A stretch of DNA of 64,000 bases from Amyelois transitella (GCF_032362555.1 NC_083527.1:4154001-4218000), one strand, 5' to 3'. Numbered from the stretch's first letter, positions 34,093-48,849 are shown. Notes: generated by a model not told the origin, from the letters alone. Numbers and translations: made by a program.

Positions 34093-34928
34093 TATTTATG
34101 TTACCTTGCAATGTTGCCGAGGAGAGAAGGGAATTGCGCTTTATATAAAAAAAAATACTGACGCCACCCACTCCAAGACCGCGTTTTATATGCTGTAGAG
34201 GGACTTGGTCTCCTGGTGAGAATGTTTTCGGGAACACCAGAAGAATGAAAACCTACTGTTTAACTATGGTTCAAGCTGGTCGACGTTGAATTTTGGACTT
34301 CACACTTATAAATAGCCTGCACGTTGCGTCCCTTCCATTGTGTCAAATTTAATTGAAATGATATAAGTTACTTTTGCCGTGCTTAAGGTAATAGCAGTGT
34401 CTCTTTCAGCAGACTCAGATTTCTCGCCATTACATACATCCAGACATATTTCTTTTTCTTTAAGTGTTGTCAAAATAATATCTCAATTCTGAAGTCATCC
34501 AATGAAATCACATAACATTTATTTTAATTATTTCGTAAAATATTTAAAGAATTCACGTTCCGAGTTGTGCTTTTTTTTTAACTGAAATCATTTTTCATAA
34601 TCAATATTCTCACAATAAATCCAAAAATACAAAAAAATATATACAAAGCATTTATGACTAGTAAAATGAGCACATTGCTAAGGCCGCGGCATAGTTCGGT
34701 ACGCGTCTGCCACCACGCCACACAACACCACAAAATGTATATCAAAAACTGATTGAAACCACTCAAAGTTGACGATCGCCCATAAAATGCATACAAAATT
34801 CACACACAATTTACTATTTTACCAACTGACGCATTCCACAATTTCAACCCACAACTTTCAGTGGCTAAAATTGCTTGTAAAGTGTATAAAAGTGATGGAT
34901 GCTTCACAGTCCGTGTCATCAGCAATTG

Positions 34929-37900
34929 CTACGTTTTTCTCATAATAGGGTGTAGATCTCCGCCGCCGTGGGCAGACATCTTCGCCTTTCCGGTAACGTG
35001 TCGTTTGATTCGCGGACCAGCGTCCTTTATAGCGCCGGTTGTATCTTCCAGCTCTTCATCAGACGAGCAGTCGGACACGCACTGGGTCAAATGCCTTTTT
35101 TTGGGTGGCACAACGTGTAGCGTCCAGCGCATCGGACCTTTATGACCTTTGGCGGCTTCCCTCGCATCGTAGTCGGTGTCCGACGCCGCCCTCTGCTCAC
35201 TCTTCAAACTCCGTTTAGGTTTATGCGTTTGCTCCTTTTTTTCCCCCCTCTGGGGGGCGTGGAAGTTTTTTAAATTCATGAGACTAGTGTGTCCTCTGGC
35301 GTTTAGGTCGGGAAAATTCTGAGAGTAAATAACTACACTGTCTACTTTTTCTTTATGAAATTTTGCCGGCTGCGTCTTGTTTTTCTGATCATCGGGCACA
35401 GACGGAGAGCTAGCCGTACGTTTTTCTGCAGAGTTCCCGCTGCTACAACTGGTGTTGCTGTTACTAGTGCTGTATTGCTCGACAGCTTGCTTTTCCAATT
35501 CACTGAATTTGGTGTCTATACTCTCGTCTGATGCTTTATACTGTTCTAGAGCTTCTTTCTCTAGTTCATCAAACTTCTTATCTACATTTGGAGGTCTTAT
35601 TCTAGTTGTCGGTAGAACAATTTTAGGATTGAGTTTTAAAAGTCCAGGTGTTACCAATTTTTGTGATAATCTGACGCATCCTACTGGAGTCAAGTTTATT
35701 GGTGTAGGTGCGCTCATACTTAGGACTGTGCTGTAAAGCCTCTTTTTCCTCAATCCCGTTTCTAAAGCAGCTGCTGCACTGGTTGATGGCATTTGTCCGT
35801 CGGTTGCTATTTTTTCTGTAGGCTTTTTTTCTTCTTGATGAGTCTGCGTATTTTCTTTTTCCTGAGTTAGTTTATCCTCAGCTGGCGTTTCTTCTGGCTT
35901 CTTATTATTGTCATCGTTTTTAATGTCAAGTGTTTTCGCTTCCTCAGCATCAATTTTTGCGGCAACCTTTTGGCTATTTGTTCGTTGTACTGTAGGAACT
36001 ACATGTGTGAGTTGAAATCTATGATCAAGTCTGGGCGAGGGGTGATCTCTAGGCCACCAGACACCGTATCTTCTGTCGGGACATCGGGCGGGGCGTTGTC
36101 CAGTAGGGGCGTATCTACTGACGTTGGTTCCTCTGTAGGGGGGACACCGGGCAGCAGTAGCCCTCATGACGGCTTGCACGCTGGCTGACAGCCGGCCCAT
36201 CACCCGCTGGCATTCAGTGATGTTCAGTGAAGGCGGTCTTGGCGAGTCGAATTGGAACTGGAAATTAATAAAAGTTTAAAATTAATATTTGGGACACTTA
36301 ATGGTGATTATATGGTGATTGGAATGTAGCCGGTAGAAGTAGTTGTCAAATTAATCAAAAGCTACTCGTATATTGTTAACACCTTGAAATATCATGTCAG
36401 TAGGTATTCATGACCCCGTGTGTTTTGTCTTCAATAAAAGAAAATAGTTACGGTTTTATCTTGGTAAGATCAACTTAAACATAAATTGATATGTTAAAAA
36501 GATCACGTTTGGCACATTTATTCGCATATTTGATTAAGATGAATTTATTGTCATTGTATGGTATTACCATACGGTACGGTAATACAGTCACACACGTAGT
36601 CTTATACGATCATATACATAACATGATAAAAAAATGATAATAACGTTAATAATAAATAATAACAACATGCTGGGGCATAACAGCCCAGTTCGTGGCACCG
36701 ACATAAGCCTCTTATCTGTAACTCGCATCTTATTTCTCTGCTAAGTTGAAGAATTAATTTATAGCTATTGATAAAGTTGAGCCCTTCATACCTTGCATTT
36801 AGGATCGCACAGCAACTGCGCCGGCACCTCTAAGCAGTACGCAGGTGGTGGGGGTGCCAACGCTGTCAATCTTCTTGGTTGGCGGCGCCTCGCCCGTATC
36901 TTGCGAGACGCTATCGGCGGGCTGGGGGCTCTGGACGGCTGCACTACCGGCGGGGACCACAGGCTCCTCGTACTGAGGACCTTCGCCGCTAGTACCGCTT
37001 CATCGCCCACGGCCCGCGCCCCGGTCGGGCCCCAGCGCTCGCTAGCTGCCGATCGGTGCCCGTTAATAGGGAATAGATGAAATTTATAAACTGCTTGGTT
37101 AATTTTATGCTGATGGGAACGATAAACTTAGTTATGTTATCAGATCAAATTTGGTATAGACCATAGTGTTTTACGTTTTGGGTAGTAGGATATTATTTTT
37201 ATACTCCTCCGCAAAGAGGGTTATAAGTCGATTATTGAGTCGTCTGTCCGTGTATCTTTCTCCCAAATAAGTTCAAAAGAAAATACGTAGTGATTAAAAT
37301 TTAAACGCACAAATTGTCATCGGCGAGCATTCTATACTGTCTGCGTCGTCGAGGATATGCGCTGCGGTCTGTAGTGTCGTCCACCAACTTGCGGAACCAG
37401 TACTCCACCTGGAAGAAGAATCTATTTAAAATTTTTAGTTCATGTAACCTTGATAGGAGGACGTTTTGATGATAGGTCTGGTCAAGAGAACCTTGGTTGA
37501 CGAATGTAGACGAAGCAAAAGAAATGTGCATGGATTATGCCAAGTAGAAAGTGTGACCTCTGCCAGAAAAGAGGATCTAATATTGAACTTTAGTTGAACA
37601 AGTCTCAACTCAACTTTTAAACTATCAAGCCTTGTGTAGTTATTTCAATTAGGTTGGGGCCAATTTTACAAGCAAAGCTTTAATCCTTTTCTAAAAATAG
37701 GGATTTCCGATTGCATTCACTTGGCTTCCAAGCTCCGTTGTAATAAGACATGTAATTTAATGAAACCACCCTTAGGAGTATTTGATAATTTGGTGTTCTA
37801 CAAATAGGGTTGTGCTACTTGCGTATCTTATGCATCTTCTTTCAGCCTTAACTGCATACATTAAAACCATACATCATTTTCTATATTAAGTATTCTAAGA

Positions 37901-39549
37901 TTTAATCATGTATTTAAAGCATGTCATGTCTCATATGTCCTAAAGAAATTTGAATTTTATTTTCTTTACTTTAAATTTTTTTTTTGCCAACTAACCTCAG
38001 GCAACATCCAACATTCTGTGAGATCAGAGTTTTCGCAGCCTTGCCCGTTGTACCCTCGACAACTACTTCTCTCGATAGCGTTTGTGTAACATTTCTCTCT
38101 ACAACATAATTATTTAATGAAATACTCTTAGACCTTAGCATTACAACAATATTGACTGTGGGAGAGACTGGGAATTAGGAGACGAGAGAATAAGTGAAAT
38201 TGCTTCGGCTGTTTTTCTTTATACTTCATCCAGTTGTGCTTTTATCGAACTTTGAAATTTTTCAGATAGAGAGAAAAGAAAAGATATCTGAAGTCAATCT
38301 CTCTATAAAAGTATATAACCGTTTGATTTGTCAGTGGGTTTCAGGTAGAGGGGTAAAACGTACAATTGCCTATGAATTCATACCCTTAAAATTTTGTGTT
38401 ATATTTTTGTTGGTCTTTTATAATCCAAGAAGGTTTTTGTACCTAGATTCGTCGTAATAGAAATTCCCGTAAAACTGTGCTAATCTGGATTCAGGTATGA
38501 CGTCTTTCACGCTTCTCCGACTACTACTACAGCCGGCATTTTCTGGACTTTGACTGGATATACTTCGTTTTTCTGCAATATTTAAAAGTTATTGTCATTA
38601 TTGACGATGAAGAAAAATGATGCTCATATACCTGCTCGAATGAAAAAAACCGAGTAACCGATTTCGGATGTGTCATTCAGGCGTTCCGCAAGGTAGTCAC
38701 TTGGATCAAACTTTATAATGAGATTTGAAAAAAGAGTTTTAAAATAAGGACTTCAGTAGGTAAGCAAAGCATAGAATGCTATATACGATTTTCTATTAAA
38801 AAAATTCAGGATTCGGTGTGTTTACCATATAAAGTTGTATCAATGTGATGTGACCATTCTACTAACCTATTTAATCTATTAGAACTTCATCAGCAAAATA
38901 TAACGCTATTATTCACTTACCCGTGGTTTCAAATTGATTTTTTGTTTGTACACTTTGTGACTGTGATTCCACAGCAGTTTCCTGCAAAACTTGGGATATA
39001 CGGCAATGTTGTGCCAAGAGGCGCTGAAAGAGGGAAGATCTGTAGATATGTATCATAATTATTTGTTTGAGTTCGTTAGTCCAGTTCTTGGTTTATAGAC
39101 TAGCCAGAAAATCGCCTTTGCCTATTTATCTCCACAACCTGTGATTCTAGGTGTTTCATACGCTTCTTTTTGATAATTCCGGAGCCATAATTGAGGATTG
39201 AGGGGAATACCTACCACTCGAATTGCTGCTATGTAACTACCTACATAAAATGTGGGTTAGATCATTTGATTAATCCCAAATCATGTCGTCAAGTAACGGT
39301 TAATTTTCTAATCCAAAGTCTGCGTAGAATGTCATGCTTCTGAAAAATCGCTCAAAAACTAGACGGTCTGTCGTTCTGATGTAAAACAGCTGATAATCAA
39401 AATGACATCAAATTTCTCATGCTATGTTGTTGATGTTGGGAAGGTACCTGGTTGGCTATTGTGAACTCGTCCGGTGGTTCAGAAGCCCATGTGGTGTCCG
39501 CACATAGGGCTATGTGTGCCCACGCGTACCGATCCACTTCGAAGCTCAT
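34929..39549 (-). CDS. Unrecognised 704-aa disordered protein, 7 exons
   Basis: I do not recognise this gene. Exons on the minus strand are 39549-39448, 39023-38921, 38572-38443, 38098-37996, 37408-37311, 37041-36792 and 36257-34929; all joins keep frame. The start MSFEVDRYAWAHIALC has an in-frame stop immediately upstream. Residues 100-180 include FYGNFYYDESREKCYTNA, a cysteine cluster (C115, C124, C132, C140) and EVEYWFRKL, probably the only folded part. After that come Arg/Pro-rich, Lys/Glu-rich and Ser-rich disordered stretches. Two consecutive 22-residue repeats (FDELEKEALEQY at about 491-502 and FSELEKQAVEQY at about 513-524) look helical. The end has an acidic patch (SSDEELED) and basic blocks (PPKKRH). 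The exon 5/6 junction is the least certain: it uses donor TT|GTGCGT and the second of two adjacent acceptors. The last exon holds two thirds of the protein. Confidence 0.65.
37500..37578 (+). repeat. RTE-like LINE fragment (family A)
   Basis: GACGAAGCAAAAGAAATGTG and CCAAGTAGAAAGTGTGACC match the DEAKEVC...KW end region of family A. It lies within intron 4 of the 704-aa gene. Confidence 0.55.
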
Positions 39550-42500
39550 TCAATGTGACACACTCATACAATCAACTATCTTTAACATAAGAACAAACTA
39601 ATATATATATCACTAAACTTCAAGAGAAAAATTAACGGTAAAACTTTTAATAAAAATGGAGACAATTTGAAATACATTGGCGGTTAAATCTACGATAACA
39701 AAATTTTCCTCTTTTTTGATAGATACCATGATATGTTTTTTTTTCTTTTAATTTGAATCGCTTTTCGAATTTGATTTGTGACTGATGTTGTCATCGCGAT
39801 GGTTCGGTCTAAAGCTTTGAGGTTTTATTACACCTCTATTGATTGTTTGTTGTTTCGAAATTACTTATTATAGTTTATTGAAAGTTCACGGTATTAAATT
39901 CATTCATTCCTGCTTATGCAGGATCATTTAAAAAGGAAATAGAGGTATAAGATTACTCTATAAATTACTACATTTGTTGCAACAGAAGCAAAGTGGCAAT
40001 TAAGAGAACTTGTAATAGTCACAATTGCACTGCTGAAGTCATAAGAAGCTCACTCCACGGTAGAAATAAAGTTGCTGCTGGAAAATTACTTCATCGTTTA
40101 GTTCTCTTGATTTTCACTAACACCGGCTTGTAATTTATTCAACGACTTTTTAATGTTCTCCGAAAGAGATAGCTGTCCGTGTTTTTCTCACTTCTATGTT
40201 GTCTTCTGAGCTGCTTCCTCCTGAAGTGATCCCATCAAACTTGTGGGTTGAAAGTGGGAGATAAGATATCTTGTCTCTATTGAGGAGTTAATCGAATCAC
40301 AACGGAAGATCCGATAACGACTGTAGCTAATATACATGTCGAGAAGAGTTCTCTTTAGAAATAGAGAAGATATAGTCTTTCTTAACCTGGGAAATGGCTC
40401 GATAAACTGAGATTAGTAGGACGCTACATTGATAAATAACTATGTGAGCATTCCGGTTACTCGTCAATACAAGCCTTTTTGCTTGAAGTTATGCAGAATA
40501 TATTACTATGTGAACAGAATATAGCAGTGAGCTGTGCACATTGATATGATTTTAGCTCACAGAAGTTCTGCTATTCAGTAGCCCTTAAACGAAGAGTTGG
40601 CAATGTTTAGAAGCTTTTATTTTTCGCTAGTGGCATCACCATGCCGGGCTCCGTCATCTCGCCCGTCCACTTCAGTCTGGCTCGCGCAGGGGGCGCTGTC
40701 GAACGTGCTACGCGCATGCGTACTGACCTCTAAGGTGTCTGAATGAACATTGACAACTCAAATAATTTTAAACAATTTAATGCAATTAAATACAGTTTAA
40801 GATAAATTATATGTAATAATAAATATAAAATTAAAAAAAAAATTGTATCTATCTATCGATGTAAAACAGTGGCGGATAAAAAAATAAATAAAATAAAAAA
40901 AATCGATGAAATATTTTGTTAATGCGGTTTTAGTTGAATTTGGGTGTTGTAAATCGACTTTTTGTTAGTTTTGCAACAAGTGCCGCTCATTTGGTGATGG
41001 TGTGCCGTGGCTGTGAAACAGGTTTTTAGACCGTTGGCTTTTTTGTGTATATATTGTTGTGTATGTATAATTTGCAAGTGGTCTCCTGGGATCCGTTAGT
41101 GATGCTGCAATTCAGTTACCACCTTCCAGTCTTCGTATGGTAAGTGTTATACATATACCATAGCAATAGTTTCGCCATTTACATTAGTACTTTCACCTTA
41201 TCCTAATTCGTTTTTAATTGTTATTTTCTTTACATGTACTTACTTACTCATATGGATACCTATTAGAAGGTACAGTTAAAGAAATCAAGAAAAAATAATA
41301 GTTCCATATTTGAATTTAATTAAATAAAAAAAAAACAATTTCATATTATAACAATTAATAAGTATTTATTATCACTATAGTTAGTAATTCATGATGAACT
41401 AAATGTTCACAATAAAAGAATAAATCATCTAAATATACCAATCATACAATCTAAACGTTGCCCGAAAAACGCATTTCACATTTCTTTGTCTCTTCCTCCT
41501 ATTACGTGTATCAACTCACCTAACAGCTATGCGGTAACTGGTTGCAAGTACTTACATAGGTAAAGTTATATGACATCTGCTCTCAAATGATTTTACTTCA
41601 TTATATGCGTTTTCTAGGAAAACGCGTGTCGTCTGTGTAGTTCTGAGTACACTCAAGACATTTAATATGACGATTCATCCACTTGTTAAGCAAGCACTTT
41701 TTTCTGAAAAGAAAGTTGGTGGTCAATCGCCTTTTGTTCGACAGATTATCTTTAAAATCATCGATTTTTAACAAAGGTTTTTTTGCGCATATCCTTTTGC
41801 TAGTGCGACCGTTGTTATTTGTTTTTTAATACCAAGTAGTGAACATCGGTGTTTTCAAAAGACACCTACTAATAGTTTCCATTTATCCATTCCAAACCAT
41901 TTCGACTACTTGCGAAAAAACTTTTAATAATTTAATGCTTCATCGAAGATTAGTCTAATCAGAAAAAAGTTCGGCCTGTCTTAAGGATTCGTCGATAAAT
42001 TTATTGAATGAAATTCGTAAATTCTATAAATTCATCGTTTAAGGTTAAATAATAAAAATGTCTGCCTAGACTGTAGTTTGTTAAGTATAATCTCTATGGC
42101 AAACCTGATATTAATATTTTTAATGCAGTGATTATTGCAATCCGAAAATAAATATTACAAAGTAAATTTGAGATTCCTCTTGAAAGGTTCGTGATAAACT
42201 GATAATACCTGCATGTAAATTGATGTCTTTCTCTAATGAGATAACTGCACAGCCTTGTAACACTCTGATTAGATAAGCCTAATTTACCGTGAATTGAAAC
42301 CAGTTCGTCCTTTCTTTGTCTAATTCAACATGATGTATAATTTACTTTTGGGAATTTGACGCAATTGATAGAATGTTACGATTTATTCAATACTCAAAAT
42401 ATTGAACCACGATCCATTTGTGTTTACAATGATAGCAGCAAAACATTGTTAGCACACTTTATGTTTTTTAATTCTGTACTTTCTTAATTCTGTAATATGT

Positions 42501-44814
42501 ACTCAACATATGTATTTTTTACGTGATACATTTTATATTTATACCTTAACAACTCATCTTGTTTTTATAATTTTTGCATGCTATCTTTATCTGTATTGCA
42601 ATGACTAATGTTATGTTTTGATTTTATCCTTTAACGGTTATAATGCTTTTTATCTGCAGGTTATGACATTCTACTAGTGTCAGCACGGGATATCATATCA
42701 ATTATCTTTTTATCACTAATCGCTTCATGGTTAACTCGACTAACCGCTACGCTTTTAACTTTGCTTATTTAATTTGCGTGCTCGCTTATATCGCTATTTT
42801 TACAGTGGTGAAATTAATTCAACGCCTCATTATTTTACAACTGGGGGTCCGATTATACTCCGATTATAAGGGGAAGCCGTTATTTTTATTTTTATGACTA
42901 TGAAAATATTGGTCTCCTTCAATCCCCATTTTTATATCTTAAGAAATTATACCTCATTATCACTTACCTTGAAGATATTATCAATTTGTATGATTATAAA
43001 CGCTCTTACTTTGTACAGCAGTTGATTGATAGCAAATATCTGAATTAATTAATTCTAATACATTAATGTCAGAATTTTTTTGGGAAATAGTAGAAATATA
43101 TTTCAAGTATAATCCTCTCACAGTTTAGTAATGTCTTGGGATCCATATCTGGCTAGCAAACGAGCGAGCCGAAACGACCTTGGCCTATTTGCCAAATTCA
43201 AGTTCCTGGGGGCAGGCGACGTGAATTATACACTAATACGAAAAAGAGTAAGAAGGAAGAAAGATAAAATATTAAAAAAACGATGATTTAGATAGGTACT
43301 AGCAAATTATATTTTGATATAGGTATTTAATCAAGGAAAAGACGCCACGGCGAAAGTTAGATCAGATAAGACCAGATACTTAAAGCACTTAGCACACAAA
43401 TAGTTCCAATAAGGGAATCATTGAAAATTTTAATTGGTAGTCATTACTGTATTGTTACATTTTCGTGCATATTTATTTCTAGTTAATGTAAATGTGGACT
43501 ATTTTTTCAGTGTGCATACAGTAATAAGTAAGGCATTAAGACAATTAACTATACATCACTCAATAAGAAAATTAGAGAAAGTTTAGAACAAAAATGAAAG
43601 CCTGTACACAAAAGTAATAAAATTTTAATAAGACCACAAAAGTGATGATAACAAGCTAGAAATTCATTAACCTCTCATTTCTAGCATAAAGCGATCCCAA
43701 AATCGATTATAACTTCAAAACAAAGCAACTTGTTCGTGACGTCATCCCCTATTGCATTACGCAGGGTGGGTGTCGGCACTGAGTCCCGGCGTTTTACCCC
43801 GAACGACCTTGGCCCAAATTCGGTCAACACCCCTGGCGATCCATCCCTTTTTTATACGAATGTCGTTTAGATAAATAATTTTTTAGATAGGAAAAAATAT
43901 GGCACGTGTATACGACCCCATGTTTTTATAAGATGCTCGTCTTTTAGGGTCATGCATAAAGAAGAGGATGTTATTATTAGATTAGATGGATTATGTTTGA
44001 GCCGTGGATAGATGGGGCGTCATGATATAGTAAAAGCGACGATGCTGCAGCTAAAACTAACAACAAAACCTAATAATGATAAAATGAAACAGATCTTTAC
44101 ATCCATATGGTGATCATAATTTCGACCACGTCAAAATGCCATGATACGATTCAGAATAGCAATACTTATATTCTGGCGCTGTCTTGATAGGTACGCAAGA
44201 GAGTCAAATGAAACTGATCAAAGTCTGTTAAATAAGTTAGCAGTTAGTTGTAAAGCTGGATATTTTAACTAACCGTATTATATAGCAAAATACCTATTTA
44301 AAGTGCTCGTAAAACGCGCACGACTAATTTTCGTCGTTGCGTTGTTCACACTGACCCCAATAGAGAAGCTAATTTTTCATTTTTCGGAGGAAGCGTTTCA
44401 GCTGGTCGTAAAGTTATGAAATATTGATTGACTAACCCAGAATGGAGACCATTAATTAAAAGAAGGTCAATGAAACAAACGGTGGAAACGGTAATTCACA
44501 TTTAAAATTCTTTGCATTTGCTCCCTCCACCATAATGATTTAGGACCGGACTCCGCTCTCTGACATTCATCTGTCCACTTGATCCAGCCTGCTACATCCT
44601 CAGTTTTCAGTCCATTGGTCCGCATAATATCTCAAAATCATATCAAACAGAACGAAAACTCGTATTGCTGTTAACTAAGTTCTTTGTCATGTTATAAAAG
44701 TTCCGTAATCGTGCCGAACCTGCCGGGAAAGTTTTGTATTTTCTGTGCAGGACAGTTGTTTAAGTGACAAGTTTCTTTCAATGGATTGTTTCTTGTAATC
44801 TAGAGTAGAACATT
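39550..44814. other. No recognised gene; possible promoter sequences
   Basis: The 5' end of the minus-strand 704-aa gene must lie in the first part. A small CpG-bearing island (about 40635-40725) contains CGCGCATGCG, like the NRF-1/Ewg palindrome. A strong-looking donor on the plus strand (CGTATG|GTAAGTG, about 41141) could end a non-coding first exon. No coding exon is seen. Confidence 0.4.
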
Positions 44815-45022
44815 TGTACATACATACATATAATCACGTTTATATCCCTTGCGGGGTAGACAGGCGCCAACAGTATTTAAACGACTTATATGCCACATTC
44901 AGCTGTTCGGCTTAATGATAAAATTGAGATTTATATTTTGACAGGGTGCTAGGTTGTCGCCTAAAAAAGTTTCCCAAGTTTATAAGTCTATCCCTTAGTC
45001 GCCTTTTACGACATCCATGGTG
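44815..45022 (-). repeat. Family B copy
   Basis: It is inverted: TATATCCCTTGCGGGGTAGA leads to CCTTTTACGACATCCATGG, with the TATG-type tract at its left end. Confidence 0.7.
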
Positions 45023-45405
45023 AAGAACATTTATAAGATCACCTTACACACATTTTGTTTTCTTTGTCTTATGTTTGCGAAATTTTTTGTATTTTTATAT
45101 CAGAATACTACTCCTTGTCTTATTTGTTTCAAAATTTTCGTTGCACGGAAGACGTTTTCAATGTTGTAACAAAAAAGGAGCCGAGCATACGAAGTAATCT
45201 TGTACTCTTTTTTTAGTACATCTTTTAAGAGATCATTTACAGATGTATGGAATCATACTGGTATACTCGTAATATCGAGAAGTCATATAAAGCAATAATA
45301 CCGTACGCCTCATTTGGCGCACTCGAGCGCCAGCCCGCGTCGCATATTGAAAAAGTTTCGCATAATACAGGTCGAATCAAAATCTCTAGCAGTGGGATAT
45401 ACAAC

Positions 45406-45759
45406 TGACAAATACATACTAGATGAACCTAAGTTGCAACAATAGTAACGACTTGAAAATATATCACAGATTGGATGAAGCAAAAGAAGAATGTAGACAT
45501 CATGGCAAGTGAAAATTTATTTTTTCTGCCTACTCTTTGGACAAAGATACATGATTATATGGTTTTAATATAAGCGAAATATTGACAAATACATACTAGA
45601 TGTGCCTAAGTTGGAACAATAGTAACGACTTGAAAATATATCACAGTTTGGATGAAGCAAAAGAAGAATGTAGACATCATGGCAAGTGAAAATTTATTTT
45701 TTCTGCCTACTCTTTGGACAAAGATACATGATTATATGGTTTTAATATAAGCGAAATAT
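45406..45759 (+). repeat. 177-bp tandem duplication containing a family A fragment
   Basis: Two units (45406-45582 and 45583-45759) differ at about four positions. Each holds a family A piece (GGATGAAGCAAAAGAAGAAT through TCTGCCTACTCTTTGGAC). Confidence 0.85.
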
Positions 45760-48700
45760 ACGCATTCTGCCTATAAAATATTGCCATTCTTTAAGACATA
45801 GCAAATCTAGAAAAACTTACACTTAACTTAAATGTTGGAAACCAAATATAAAATGCCCTTTGAATTAGCTTTTCCACTTTATCCTTTGAATCAGGAGATC
45901 AGATTTAAACCTGCAATACTGTATTCAAAGTAGAGTCAACTTTAAAAAAGTTAAATTAAACCTCAATCAGAAGTAAAGGTACAATAAAAAAATTTACTAA
46001 GTATAGTTAGAAGTAACATAACGTTTGAAAGATTGCTAATTGGAAAATAACTTCACTCAATTATTATAGTGGTAAGAGGGTAGATACCTACGTAAGAATA
46101 AGAAGCCGTATGGAGCTTTATTGAAAAGGGTATGACCAAGATCCCACAGTAAGAATATAAAGATCATACTTAGATATCCAGTAAAATACGATGAATATCT
46201 ATGTTACATCACGACACAAGTCGAAGCGGATCACCATATTCCCGTTATGCGAGAATAATAAAACGAAGTACGAGTAACTTTCTGCATGTATATCTGACGC
46301 CTGTACCACGCAACGGACTTTAATGTGATTTTCACTGTCATTTGGATAACACCGGGTTAGGATACGCTGATGTAGTATATTGTAAAGTTAGGATGGATTG
46401 AATGTGTGGAATTGGATCCATGCGCTTATGGGGTAGCATAAAAATACATCGGTGTCTTAATTATCGTTGTTTGTTGCTTGCAAAGTACAGGAATGAAATC
46501 AATTCGTCGACTTTGAGATCTAAACTTACATGACCAATAGCTCATATCATGTTTGGATTAAGTATCATCACTCTATGAACTCAAATGTGAGGATTGATAT
46601 TTGTATTATATGCATGATTGCTGTACATTTTAACGTGAGCGAAACCCCGAAGAAAACAATGTGTCGAAATATAACAAGGAAGCAATGTCGAAGATATTTC
46701 AAAATTACGAGCTTTAATTGGGTTTAGGGTTAGGAATTATTAATGGGCTTCATTAAGAAATCTATTTTGAGGCTAAACCGTGTCGGATTTAGCGTAAGAC
46801 AGAGTTCTGGAATTAATTATTCCTTTTGGAAACTTTGGTGCGTGAACATAGAAAATGAAATATTGTAATAGGTATGAAATTACCATTGAGTTACTGCGTT
46901 GTAAGCCAATAGTTTTTATGTTAATTTTAAACTGAAACATCATATCAAGACAAATCGCCAAAGGACAAACACAGATACTGTTTCCTTTTTCTTAGAAAAT
47001 AAACTATTTATATTCCCAAACCTAAATATTAAGTGTTTAGTTTGAAGCAAGGTTGTTTGTTATCCATCAAGACATGTTTATCCATGATGTAGTGATGGCA
47101 GTGTATTATAGACGGATGGTAGATTATAGACCGATGGTTACTCAGCAGTTCAGTACAGTTGCCGTTTGTGCACAGATTATAAATAAACGCTTGCTTCCAG
47201 CTGTCGTTAATCTTAACTTTTTATAGACTAGATGTGTTGAAGTCATTAATCGGAAAGTATATTGAGCGTTCTAATTATTGGGTGACTATAGAATAGCTGA
47301 GAGACACTATACAATAAAGGCAGAAAAAGAGTGAAAAGGTGACCAAGTTTGTTTGCCCGAAAAATAATTAATATTTTTTATAAATTCAGTTTTCGTTTGA
47401 GGTAAAAAAAAACCAAAAAAGTACCTACAATATAGACACAAATTAACCTGCACCTATCCGCATAAACGATAAGTCTGGCTTCCAAAGCCTTTTTTGCGAC
47501 AATCCGATAAAGCAAATAGTGAGTGTAGTGTTTCTTTAGACATTTACGTCTATCCCATCGGGGTAGACAGAAGCAATAACCACAAGAGACTCGAAGGCCA
47601 CATTTAGTGACTTACTGCTGGAATTTATGTTCAGGAATTGTTTTAGACAATCGCCTTAAAAAAGTAATCCAAAAAGTTTTAGCCTTTCCATCGACTGTCA
47701 TTTCAAAATGCGCGGGAAAAACACATTTTTGTTACTTCTCTTATAGACCCAGCACCATATCAGTACAATCTTTCACACAGTTTAAAGTGAAAACGAACAT
47801 AAATAACCTATAAATAGTGCATTCAGTCACAAACATCTCCCACGCGGGAACCGTTGTTCACATAACCTAGTATTGTAACAATACGCTTATTGATTAGCCC
47901 GTGGTTCAGATAAAAAGTTATCGTGAATGGGCATGATTTTTATGTGGTCTCTTCAAGGAATGAAAGGTCTGTAGAAAGGTGCAACTAGGTTGATGACTCT
48001 GGTGTCTGAAACGAACTTATACTATGAATACTATTATGTAAGTACAATGCATATACTTAGTACATCTGCTTTGTGTTTGCATTTTGCGTACGTGGTAAGT
48101 GCATAAACATTCAATAACATTGATTTCAAGAAGACACAGATCATATTTCAAATCAAATCCTATTAACCAACTTCTAAAAGGTGTAGTTTAGACATAGACA
48201 GACTGTAAGTACTTCGTACTTACATCTAAATGGTCCTTCGAGACGGATTTATTTATATTTACTATAGTAATTTTTGCGTTTTGCAAGTTAGTAGTGTTGG
48301 CATGGTAACACTGACTTACTCAAAATTAATTAGACTGTTAAACTTCCATGAACAATAAACTCACTTTTACACACCGAGATAATTAGGCCCAATATTTTTG
48401 TGGAAAACTTTCAAAAGGTATCTTTTTTCAATATAGTTATTTGAACATCGTGTGTTCCAATTGTATTTAAATTTGAGGTAATAACTTAATAAGTTATCAT
48501 AAATCTTTATATTATCTGCAAATTTCCATTCATTCGCCCGTTTGCAAATTACTACGGCACCAGTCCTCAGGTAAACTAAATAACTCAAATGTTTTTGTTC
48601 ACACCTGTCAAATAATATATTTATTGTTTTCAAAACATTGTAATATATACATACACCCAAATCTGACTTACTGCCATTTCTTTATGGCGAGTCCCAGCAC

Positions 48701-48849
48701 AATAGGATCCATTCAGATGGCTTCGGCTCCTTTAGAAATGTCTATTACAGGCCCTTATTGACGACATCTGGTGCAAGTCACTGTTCACATTAGTCAAGCC
48801 ACTGGCCAAGTACATGACCACTGTGTAAAAAAGGGAATGAATGGGACAT

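Larger units (their letters stand above)
33018..34928. other. Convergent 3' region of dysbindin and the 704-aa gene
   Basis: The dysbindin 3' UTR probably runs to the AATAAA at 33729-33734. A family A fragment (34020-34092, sense) follows. No exon is seen, and no clear poly(A) signal of the minus-strand gene was found. Confidence 0.5.
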
